This document shows positions 10,701 to 20,737 of a stretch of 64,000 nucleotides of DNA, in pieces (within the stretch, counting starts at the first letter, position 1; each line of letters begins with the position of its first letter). The position numbers and the translations under genes are program-made. The notes under the pieces are model-generated. The model had not been told where the DNA came from, did not search any database, and saw only the letters and a program-made list of their open reading frames with translations. Source of the stretch: Trema orientale (lineage: Eukaryota; Streptophyta; Magnoliopsida; Rosales; Cannabaceae); NCBI GenBank assembly GCA_002914845.1, contig JXTC01000003.1:349720-413719 (forward strand), written 5' to 3'.

Positions 10701-12902
10701 TGTATAAACTACCACGAGTAGAGAGAAAACACGGCGGTCCAACAGTCTTTGGTAGAAATTCCTGTGATGATGATGGCCATCTACTGAGAACTGGTAAACA
10801 CTTTCGAGGCCGATATCTCTATAACTCAACTGAGCTTCAAGTCCGTATTGAACTTATTTAGCTCCTCTTGGCGACTTAGTCAGGAAGATTATGGAGCTCT
10901 GTGGAGCATATCATTACGGCTGTTATAGGTGCTGGAGTTCTTTCTCTAGCGTGGAGTGCTTCGCAGTTGGGATGGATTGGAGGGCCAGTTTCTTTGCTTT
11001 GCTTTACAATAGTTACATATATCTCTTCCTTCCTCCTTGCTGATTGTTACAGGTCCCCTGATTCTGTAACAGGGAAGAGAAACCACTCTTATATTGATGC
11101 TGTCAGAGTGAATCTCGGTAGTTACATTTGAAGCCAACCCTATATGCGCTTCTTCTTCTTATCTCTAGTCTTCAACATAGGACTTTCTTTCTTATAGATT
11201 GGAAACATTAATAAGCTTTCTCATTAGTTCAGATAAAAAGCAGACATGGGTTTGTGGGTTGCTTCAATATTTAAGCATGTATGGAACCGGTATTGCATAT
11301 GTGATTACCACTGCAATCAGTAAGAGGTACATACCTTCAGTTGCAGCATACTTTTCAGTATGTTGTAGCTCAGCTCATTATGATCTTGAGAGACTGGAGT
11401 CTCAGGCTATTCCTTTTCTCTGTCTATCTACTCATTTCCAATTTGTTATTACTTAAATTTTCATTTTCCTCTGAGAGATTTTCTTTGTACACTTGCTAAA
11501 AACTATTTTTTCTTCACTTATTTGTTATTTTAATGCAGAGCAATTCAAAGATCGAATTGTTTTCACAAAAAAGGGCATGGGGCTGCATGTTCATATGGAG
11601 ATAGTCTGTACATGCTGATATTTGGAGCTCTTCAAATTGTAGTGTCACAGATACCGGATTTCCATAACATGACATGGCTTTCTATTATCGCTGCAATCAT
11701 GTCCTTTGCCTACGCTTTTATTGGATTTGGACTAGGCTTTGCGAAAGTAATAGGTGAATCAATGACTTTGAAGTTACTTGTGCTTTCACATTATGTGATG
11801 CATAGGACATAAATGTTTAGCTTTATGCTGTATGAGGAATATATATTCACAACTTTGAAGCTTTTACAGACTTTCCTTGGTAATTGCAGAAAACGGAACA
11901 ATTCAAGGGAGCATAACTGGTGTTCCAACCACAAATATGGCCAACAAACTATGGTTAGTCTTCCAGGCTCTTGGGGACATTGCTTTTGCCTATCCGTACT
12001 CGATTATTCTTCTTGAGATTCAGGTTTGATTTCTAGTCTTTATCAAGAGAATAAGAAGCTAGAAGGTTACATGAAAACCTGAAAGTTTTGAACTATGTGT
12101 TTGTTGAATGAAGGACACCTTGAAGTCTCCTCCAGCAGAAAATAAGACCATGAAGAAGGCTTCAGTAATTGCCATATTCGTGACAACCTTTTTCTATCTC
12201 TGCTGCGGATGCTTCGGATACGCAGCTTTTGGCAATGAGACACCAGGGAACCTCTTAACAGGATTCGGATTCTTTGAACCTTACTGGCTCATAGATTTCG
12301 CTAATGCTTGCATTATTCTACATTTGGTGGGAGGATATCAAGTAATGCTACTTTGAGTTTATGTCAAGTAAAATAAGGAGTTCTTAACTTAATTTAATTT
12401 CTAACTGACTTGGTACTAATAGGACTACATATCTCTACCACAATGTAGGAACTTTGAATATGCATATTGATGTTATTTTCCAAATGTTTTTGTCTGTCAG
12501 ATCTACAGTCAGCCAGTATTTGCAGTTATAGAAAGATGGTTTAGCGGAAAATTTCCCGACAGTGGATTTGTGAATAATTTCTACAGCATAAAGTTGCCAT
12601 TGCTGCCTGTTCTTCAACTAAATCCTTTGAGACTATGCTTCCGAACTGCATATGTAGTGTCCACAACTGGAATTGCAATGCTATTTCCTTATTTCAACCA
12701 AGTTTTGGGAGTGTTAGGGGCCTTGAACTTTTGGCCTCTTGCTATATATTTCCCAGTGGAAATGTACTTTGTACAAAAGAAAATAGCGGCTTGGACTAGA
12801 AAATGGATTGTTCTTAGAACATTTAGCTTCATTTGCTTTCTTGTGACAGTAGTCGGCCTCATTGGATCGATTGAAGGACTTATAAGTGCCAAAATCAGTT
12901 AA
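10701..12902 (+). CDS. AAP-type amino acid permease, near-complete copy C, start unresolved
   Basis: This copy would encode a proton-coupled amino acid importer of the plasma membrane (AAAP/AAP family, AAP7-like). Exons: 1 ends at 10793 (…SCDDDGHLLRTG), then 10884-11117, 11233-11326, 11539-11753, 11890-12023, 12114-12341 and 12501-12902. All introns are GT-AG with phases equal to copy D, and exons 2-7 contain no stop. Family hallmarks are AHIIT-like entry to helix 1 (here EHIITAVIGAGVLSLAW), the DTLKSPPAENKTMKKAS loop, GYAAFG, LHLVGGYQ and the C-terminal IEGLISAKIS. Exon 1 is the problem: in the reading frame set by exon 2 an upstream TAG occurs near 10681 and no ATG follows, while the ATGATGATG at about 10763 is out of frame. 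Either a short upstream exon supplies the start (ATG at 10573 is possible but unproven), or exons 4-7 are used by copy B, or the gene is dying. Confidence 0.8.
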
Positions 12903-15240
12903 GAAATGATTATAATAGTGTAATAGTATACGTCTTTTGTAATCATCGATTGTAAAGTTCTAAAACTATAATGCTTACTCATGTCTACTTATCTTCTTAG
13001 TCTCCACCAGAACTTGAAGCAAAGCCTTTACTTACAAGAGTTTTCTTGGAATTAATGATCTCTAAGGAGTGCCAAAAAATGAAATAGCCAAAGTAGGAGC
13101 CGTACAAACATCAATCTCTCTGCATAATTGGATTGGAACTAGTAACAGCAACCAAATGGTAATCAAGTATTACTACAAGCTAGGTGAAAGTCTACCAATA
13201 ATAACGTAACAAAGCCACTTTCAAGTATAACTAAATATATGTTAAAACTGCTCAGTACGTGATAAGGTTTTTGGTGTCAAGCCAAGTGGATTGCATCAAT
13301 GGAGCAAACTCAGTATTTCCCTTTTGGAATGATTGAGAGATGAATGATTGCTGGAGTTACACTTAATATGTATGTGTATATACACAGTAAAAACAGAAAA
13401 AGGACAACAACGCAAAATACGACAATAATATTAGAAAACGACAAATATCACAGGAAATTAAAATCGGCAATTTTGTAAAAGCACGATATCAAATTTAAAA
13501 CGACAACATAATTTTTTGTTAGCATAATAAAAGAATGATATTAGCATATACAACAATAAGACCAATGTGACAATAAAGAATTGACAACGACAATAATATA
13601 ATTAGAAACTTCAACACCAAATACAAGCATTAAAAAAAGGGGGCGGGGGATTAATCTTTCATTTATTGCCTAAAAATATCTCGTATTTTGCTCCTTAGTT
13701 ATTTTTTTGTCTCAATTTAGTCCCTGGGCTTTTTAAATATCATGTTCTATTCATTTGACTTAGTTTTGGTCATTCGCCTTAATGCCTTACAAGTTATACC
13801 AGCCAGCTAGATTAGGTCCCTAATGAGAAATATGCTATGATTTTGCTAGAGTTACACTGTTACAGTTACGTATAAACATATACATGACCGGAACAGAAAA
13901 ACGACAACAATATTAGAAACTTCAATAATATAAAAACGACGGAATATAACAAACCACACTATCCTTTCATACGGCGGTCTAAGAAAACAACTACTATTCC
14001 GAATACTGATATTGACATCAACGACAATTATGTAAAAAACGACATCAATTGGCAATCAACAACAATATTATCAGAAAAAGCGCCAAAACATAAATACCAC
14101 ACTAAGTCAATAATAAAAAGGGTTAAAGTGACATCCTAGAGTTAAGAGCGCCAAGATTAGAACATTTAGCTTTGTTTGCTTTCTTGTGACAGTATTCTGC
14201 TTCGTTGCATCGCTTGAAGGACTTATAAGTTCCAAATTAAGTTAAGAAATGATTGTAATCATGTACTATTCGTATATAATCATATTGATTGCAAAGTTCT
14301 AAAACTATATATTACTTATTCCTGTCTAATTTTCTACTTTTCTTGGAATTACTTATTTCTAAGGAGTGCGATAAAATGAAATGACAAAATTATAGTTTGA
14401 TATATGTTAAAACTGCTTATTACATAAACTGGATTGCTGGAGTTACAGTTATGTACTTGTACAGTGTACTTATACACGAGAACAACATAGAAACGACAAC
14501 AATATAAGGAAAGACAATGACAAAACAAAATTGAAAACGACAATATTGTAAGAGTACAATATCAATTTAAAAACCACTACATAATGAAAGAATGATATTC
14601 AACATAAACAACAATAATATCAATATGAGAAAAAACAAGGGAAAACAACCATACTATTAGTAGTGGTTTAATAGAAACGACAATAGTAAAGTGCATTAAA
14701 AAAGGGATTAATCGTTTGTTTTAGTTACTGAAAATGTATTATATTCGGTTCCTTAACTATGTTTTTGTCTCAATTTAGTCTTTGTACTTCCAGTTGTTAC
14801 ATTATATACAATAAATTGATAAAAATGGATTTTTTGACTTAGTTTTGGTCCTTGATTTTAGTTTGAAGAATACGTATTACTTCCATGGAGAAACTGATTA
14901 TATCGTCCTCTATTTATTTAATTGTTTAGTTTTTTGGTAGTGAGATTATATCATTTTTTAAATGAGTGATAAATGGTTATGATTTTGCTCGAGTTACAGT
15001 TACACATACTCGGGCAGAACATAAAAACGACAACAATGCTAGTAAACTACATTAATGTGAAAGTGACAACGACACCCTTTCAAAAAAAAAAAAAAAAAAG
15101 ACAACGAACTGTCCTTATAAACGACAGTAGTCTAAAAAAACGACAGACATTTATCAATAAACGATATCAATATTTTTTTAAGGAAACGACATCAATATTT
15201 ATTATTTAAGAGCGACAAATATCTCAAAAAGGGGCGCCAT
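12903..15240 (+). repeat. tandemly repeated permease 3' flanks with AAAACGACA minisatellite, blocks 2-5
   Basis: Four units each contain a TGCT(G/A/C)GAGTTACA(G/C)TTA-like leader (near 13350, 13842, 14431 and 14981) followed by many AAAACGACAACAAT-type cores. Successive leaders are about 490, 590 and 550 bases apart. Two of the spacers (about 13650-13800 and 14705-14870) also share a stretch containing TGTCTCAATTTAGTC and GACTTAGTTTTGGTC. The stretch 12820-13650 resembles 14153-14700, so the permease tail plus its flank was duplicated as a block. There is no coding capacity besides the fragment at 14153-14245. Confidence 0.7.
14153..14245 (+). pseudogene. amino acid permease exon-7 tail fragment
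   Basis: The last 90 or so bases of an AAP exon 7 (from the TTTAGCTTTGTTTGCTTTCT stretch to GTTAA, the codons for LRTFSF… to IEGLIS and stop) closely match the end of copy C (12808-12902). The following 3' flank (AAATGATTGTAATCATG…, CTAAGGAGTGC) is also shared. There is no exon before it. It is a byproduct of the duplication that spread the 3' flank. Confidence 0.9.
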
Positions 15241-15892
15241 GAACGGAAATTTCATCAATCATCTGATTTTGATTAATCTACGCTCCACATTACAGCTAAC
15301 AATTCCTTCCATGCTTTTTTTAAGCCGACGAAGAAACACATGTCAACAATCAAATGCTTCGAAAACGACATTAAACAAATGTGTTTTTCTTTTTCTATTT
15401 TCTTTTTCTTATTCAACCCCATGCCACGTGCGTAAGAGAAAAATAGTAAGTGGTCGCATTTAAAAAGAAAGAGGTAAATTACCGTAAGTAATCTTTCTCA
15501 CACACACATTTATTTTCATTATTGCTATTTATTTGGTGCGGAGGACTAGAAAGACGTACTCAATTGATACACTTGAAAAGCTCCCTCTCATTAGAGACTA
15601 ACCTAAAAAGATTAGGCCACGTGGTCACCAGCATTCCTTAAAAAATGGAACTCATCAAATTCCTCTCAAATTTTGAAAAGTTTAACATTAAACCAAGTGA
15701 GACAGAGTTGTATTCTAATCACAATTAAAAGAACAAAACAATCTCAACATTGTCAATGTCACGGGAATCACTCACACTAGTTTGATCTAGAATTAATATT
15801 TCCAGAACGACTTTAATTCTATCAATAACACGTAACCCACCCTTTTTTGTTTTCCTTAATAATATGCTTTATTATCATCATCATCTTTCACC
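15241..15892 (+). promoter_or_regulatory. upstream region of permease copy D
   Basis: AT-rich region before the complete permease gene. It lacks permease homology and the minisatellite core is rare here. A CCACGTGCG/G-box-like CACGTG lies near 15425 and a CCACGTGG at about 15618. These words are bound by bZIP and bHLH factors in plants, but use here is unproven. Confidence 0.3.
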
Positions 15893-15900
15893 TATAAAAA
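15893..15900 (+). promoter_or_regulatory. TATA box of permease copy D
   Basis: TATAAAAA stands 95 bases before the ATG at 15995, in CACCTATAAAAATTC, with a pyrimidine-rich leader following. The spacing and sequence are typical of a plant TATA promoter with a leader of about 60-70 bases. Confidence 0.55.
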
Positions 15901-15994
15901 TTCATTTTCTTCTTTTAATTTCTTTTTTCTTTTTTCTCATAGCAGGGGCTGTTTTGTTCTTCACATACAGTGTTGTTCAATCTAGCTAGACGCC

Positions 15995-18439
15995 ATGGGA
16001 GGAGAAGCAACCCCACTACTGCAAAAGGTTCCTCTTAAGAGAACTGGTAAGTGTCTCCTCTATTTTCAGTCCTCATTTTCCTGAAATGGGCAGGTCTCAG
16101 AAGTTTCATCAGGTGGCCTTTTTGCAAATTTAAATCGTTTTAAGATTTTCTTCTACTCTTCTTATCTTTTCTGAAACTCACCAGAATTAGCATCAATACA
16201 ATCTAATACATTATTGAATATTGATGACATAAAATTTTGGACAAAGACAAAATAAAATGTCGTTTTGCATGGTCATTTGTTTACCTGATTCTTTCGTGTT
16301 CTTTTTGGTGTATATGTAATTCTTCTATTCTATTTGTATCATGCATGTTAAATTGTTGATTCCACCAAAACTAGTTGAACTTGAACACACTTGTATTTCA
16401 AGAACGGCGCTATCTGAATTAGAGAATATTGGATCTTTTGCTTCTTTCTTTCAGTGATCATGACTTGTTTGTTACTTTTTTCATTATTGTGCATTTTGTT
16501 AATGGTGTTTATATGAACAATTAAGGGAATGTATGGACGGCAGTTGCGCATATCATAACTGGGGTGATAGGATCAGGGGTACTATCCCTTTCATGGAGTA
16601 TGGCTCAGTTAGGTTGGATTGCAGGTCCTCTGGCCATGCTTTCCTTTGCAGCCACTACTCTCTTCTCGGCTATCCTCCTTTGTAACTGCTATCGATCGCC
16701 AGACCCTGAACATGGGCCTACTCGAAATCGCTCCTACATTGAAGCAGTTGACATGAATTTAGGTAAGAAATCAGGCATCTGACTCTTCTTCTTTTTTTTT
16801 TTTTAAGCCGTTAAATGTTCACAAATGCATATAAAGCATTTTTGGAGAAACATATAATATGACAGAATACTAGTTTGCTAATATATACTTGATCTGGATA
16901 TGTCTTCTGTAAGCTTCATTTAGCTTTAGTTAATACTTGGCATATGAATTTCAGGAAAGAACAATGCGTTGGCATGTGGCTTTCTTCTGCAACTGACCTT
17001 GTATGGGTTTGGTATTGCCTATACTGTCACGTCTGGTATTAGTATGAGGTATGTTATTAGGCTCTTCAAATATTTCCTACACATTTGGACTAATTTCAGC
17101 TTGAAGAAAATAAGTCCTAAACACTCTTCCATGTGTTACAGAGCAATTCAAGAATCAAACTGCTACCACAAAGAAGGGCATGAAGCCACATGTGAATATG
17201 GGGATGCTTCTTATATGCTACTATTTGGAGTTGTTCAAATAGTACTGTCCCAACTACCCGATTTCCATAACATACAATGGCTCTCTGTTGTTGCTGCAAT
17301 CATGTCTTTCACCTATGCCCTCATTGGATTGGGACTTGGCTTAGCAAAAGTTATAGGTATGATTGTAAGCTTTCTGATTGTAGAGAACTGATTCAACTCT
17401 TTTATTTCATTTCATTCTCTTCTTCCATTCTAACAACTTTCTTGTCATTGTAATGAAGACCATGGTTATGTTGAGGGCAGTATAAGAGGAATTTCAACTT
17501 CTAATGCAACTGAGAAAGTATGGTTGATATCTCAAGCCCTTGGAGACGTTGCATTTGCATATCCATTCTCCTTAATTCTCTTTGAGATACAGGTATGACA
17601 CTTTAAACCAAGAAAAAAAAAAAAAAGACAATACATTAACCTTTTTTGGCTCTAAAGAGGCTGACATAAAAGTCGAAATTTGCTAAACTTGAAGGACACT
17701 CTGGAGTCACCCCCACCAGAAAGCCAGACAATGAAGAAGGCCTCCATAATATCAATAGTTGTTACAACCATGTTCTACCTCTTGTGTGGGGGTTCTGGAT
17801 ATGCAGCCTTTGGAGATCACACACCAGGGAACCTCATGACTGGCTTTGGATTCTATGAGCCATATTGGCTCATTGACCTGGCTAATGCCTGCGTCGTGCT
17901 TCATCTAGTAGGAGGTTATCAGGTATTACAAGAACAAGAAAAGTTGTATATCCTTATCATGCTTTAGTTAATAAATTCTCAAACACCTATACAGAATGCA
18001 ACTTTAATTTATTTTTTGCGAATTTTTGGGTTGGCAGATATACAGTCAACCATTGTTTGCCAATGTAGAACAATGGTTAGCTGAGAAGCTTCCACATAGA
18101 GGAGTTCTGAACAAGGATTACAGACTAAAACTCCCACTATTGGCAGCTTTCAGATTGAATCCCCTCAGGCTGTGTTTCCGTTCAGCTTACGTTGTCACAA
18201 CAACGGTGATTGCGATTGTGTTCCCTTACTTCAACCAGATACTCGGGGTGTTAGGGGGCATAAACTTCTGGCCCTTAACCATATATTTTCCAGTAGAGAT
18301 GTACCTGAAGCAGAGTGATATTGAAGCTTGGACAGCAAAATGGATCATGCTGCGCACATTCAGCGCTATTTTCTTGGTTGTAACGGTGTTCGCCTTGATT
18401 GGATCCATTGAAGGACTAATAAGTGCAAAGCTAAGCTGA
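15995..18439 (+). CDS. complete AAP-type amino acid permease (copy D)
   Basis: This is the only complete member of the array: seven exons (15995-16046, 16526-16762, 16955-17048, 17142-17356, 17459-17592, 17695-17922, 18038-18439), all GT-AG, joining to 453 residues, the normal length for the family. It begins MGGEATPLLQKVPLKRTG, enters helix 1 with AHIITGVIGSGVLSLSWSMA, carries CYHKEGHEATCEYGD in the outer loop, DTLESPPPESQTMKKAS, GYAAFGDHTPGNLMTGFGFY, and ends IEGLISAKLS. The family imports neutral and acidic amino acids with protons across the plasma membrane through eleven helices. By memory it is nearest to AAP7-like proteins, whose substrates are poorly known. MYB80 follows on the same strand 868 bases later. 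Confidence 0.95.
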
Positions 18440-19120
18440 AAAGTGACAGTTTCCTTCAGAAGCAAAGAGAGTTTATTTTGAGATCTTTGCATTGCATAGG
18501 AATTCATTACGGTTCTTCACATAGTGCAGAAAAAAAAGCCTAGAGAACTATTGTTTTAGAAGACAATTGAGTTATTTAATTGCATAATGGCGGTTGATTA
18601 GGTGGATTGTTGGTAGCTAGTTTTGGATGAATGCGATTAAGCCTATATGTAAACATAATGTGTCATGAATTTAATGATTATTGGTCCTTCCTAGACAAAG
18701 TAACACGACCGTACATGATGCAAATTTGTTTGTACGACTTATAGCAACACAAACATATTTAGAAACATGACACTTTGAACAAAAGTGGCAATGAAAGAAT
18801 AGTTGGGAAGAAATGCGTGTAAGCCGCATGTGCAGCAAGCGTAAACATTTGTGACTGAATAAGGACAAGTAGTGAAGACTAAGGTAGTTTTGTGTGAGAA
18901 AAAAGGAAAGCCACCCAACATATGCACACACACACACACAAAACAAAGGTCAAAAAGAGAAAGAAAGAGTTGACCAGGCGTCTTGTGGGTGAGCTACCTG
19001 CCTATCTATCACACGCTCTATAGCGTTGAATTCTTTAATAAAATCACGCACCTTTGATGCCTCTTCCCCTTTGTAATTGTAACCCCATGCAGCCTTATAC
19101 ACTTTGCCACTCACTCCTTT
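18440..19120. other. permease 3' region and MYB80 upstream region
   Basis: No gene was identified. A 66-codon open frame on the - strand (about 18950-19150) has protein-like composition, but starts with GTG, has no recognisable family and overlaps the MYB80 core promoter, so I treat it as chance. A (CA)n run lies near 18928. Confidence 0.45.
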
Positions 19121-19127
19121 TATAAGA
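19121..19127 (+). promoter_or_regulatory. TATA box of the MYB80 gene
   Basis: TATAAGA in CCTTTTATAAGAATTGC lies 186 bases upstream of the ATG at 19307. It is followed by an A-rich and then a pyrimidine-rich leader. Plausible by position. Confidence 0.45.
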
Positions 19128-19306
19128 ATTGCTTTCCACTGCTTCCCCACGATTATACAAGCAAAAAAGAAAACAAAAACAACCCCAAAACAACAAATTT
19201 CGTCTCTCTTTTATTATCTCTCAATTAATAAAGCTTCCCTTAATATCCCTTTTGTTTAAACTTGTTTTATTTTCTTTTCTCCTTGATCACCAATTTACTA
19301 AGAAAG

Positions 19307-20519
19307 ATGGGTCGGATTCCTTGTTGCGAGAAGGACAACGTTAAAAGGGGACAATGGACTCCCGAAGAAGATAACAAGCTCTCTTCTTACATTGCTCAAC
19401 ATGGCACACGCAACTGGCGCCTCATCCCCAAGAATGCCGGTTTGTCCTTCTTGCTTTTTTCCTCGTTCTCTCACTTCCTTCTTAATTCCCTTTCCATTTA
19501 TCATCTGCGCTTATACTGTACGAAATGGAATTTGATTTTCTTTTTGTTCGTTCGTAAAACAAAAGGTCTCCAAAGATGTGGGAAGAGCTGCAGGCTGCGG
19601 TGGACCAACTACCTTCGACCTGACCTTAAGCACGGCCAGTTCTCCGAAGCAGAAGAGCAAACCATCGTCAAGCTTCATTCCATTGTTGGCAACAGGTACA
19701 TCACTCCAGATTCTAGTGTTGTTGTCCCCATTATCCCTCTGAATGCTGCCATTTCATCTGTCATTTGGAGTAGTTTAACTCATTCCAAATGAACATCACA
19801 GATGGTCAATAATTGCAGCCCAGCTGCCCGGACGCACAGACAACGATGTGAAAAACCACTGGAATACCAAGCTTAAAAAGAAACTTTCTGGCATGGGAAT
19901 TGACCCCGTCACTCACAAACCATTTTCACATCTCATGGCGGAGATTGCCACCACGCTGGAACCCCCACAGGTGGCTCACCTTGCAGAAGCGGCTCTCGGC
20001 TGCTTCAAAGACGAAATGCTCCACCTCCTTACTAAGAGGCGAATTGACTTTCAGCTGCAGCAATCAAATGCATCGCTAGGAAACAACACAGCCACACACA
20101 TCAATAGTAAGCAGGAAGAGCAGGATGAAACCATTGAGAAGATCAAACTTGGTCTGTCAAGGGCCATCCAAGAACCTGATATGTTGCCACCAAACAAACT
20201 TTGGGACTCCTCTGGGCCAACTTTCACAAATTTTGCAGGCACCTGCAGTGCCTTCCCATATTCTGTTTCCGGCTTTCAGTATGAGCCATCGTCTTTTAGC
20301 AATGAAAGAGATGGATCACCATGGAACCAGAGTATGTGCACCGGAAGCACGTGCACGGCTGGAGATCGGCAGGGCTGCTTGCCAGACAAACTAGAAGAAA
20401 ATGGAGAGGACTCTAGGGCTGGGAAAGAGATAACTCTAAGAGATGAACCCATCATATTTAACTCGGACAGCGTCCTATGGGATTTACCCTCTGATGACTT
20501 GATGCATCCAATAGTCTAA
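19307..20519 (+). CDS. MYB80: R2R3-MYB transcription factor MYB80
   Basis: Three exons (19307-19439, 19566-19695, 19802-20519) in the usual R2R3-MYB arrangement give 326 residues. The N-terminus [20 protein letters not shown] and the R2/R3 repeats with their regular tryptophans (WTPEED…NWRLIP…[15 protein letters not shown] replaces the first W of R3; [20 protein letters not shown]) fill residues 1-116. Directly after comes the MYB80 signature [20 protein letters not shown] and [20 protein letters not shown]. The end [15 protein letters not shown] matches the conserved MYB80 tail. In Arabidopsis MYB80 (formerly MYB103) acts in the anther tapetum, controlling tapetal timing and pollen wall formation; loss causes male sterility. 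The gene is convergent with PA200, 218 bases apart. Orthology is inferred from remembered sequence, but the signature is specific. Confidence 0.95.
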
Positions 20520-20737
20520 CAGATATTTATACGAAAGGGGCAAGTGAAGTAGACGACAACTTATACTTCTCTGATGAAAAATAAACTTCCAATGATAGCA
20601 ATAACGATGAAAATGTAAATAAAGCTCATTTTTATAAACTATGATCAGAAAAATAATTTGATACATTATTTCTTGCTATCAATTTCAATCAATATTTAAC
20701 AAACTTATCTATTCTCGTACTACAAATACATTGTAAA
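20520..20737. terminator. short convergent intergenic region between MYB80 and PA200
   Basis: Only 218 bases separate the stop codons of the two convergent genes. AATAAA-like words occur on both strands (AAATAAACTTCC at about 20578 and GTAAATAAAGCTC at about 20614 on +; several TTTATT on - around 20606-20640), so the 3' UTRs almost certainly overlap. Confidence 0.5.

Noticed and set aside
18950-19150. 66-codon protein-like frame on the - strand upstream of MYB80
   Set aside because: It begins with GTG, not ATG, matches no family I know, and overlaps the likely MYB80 TATA region; chance is the better explanation.
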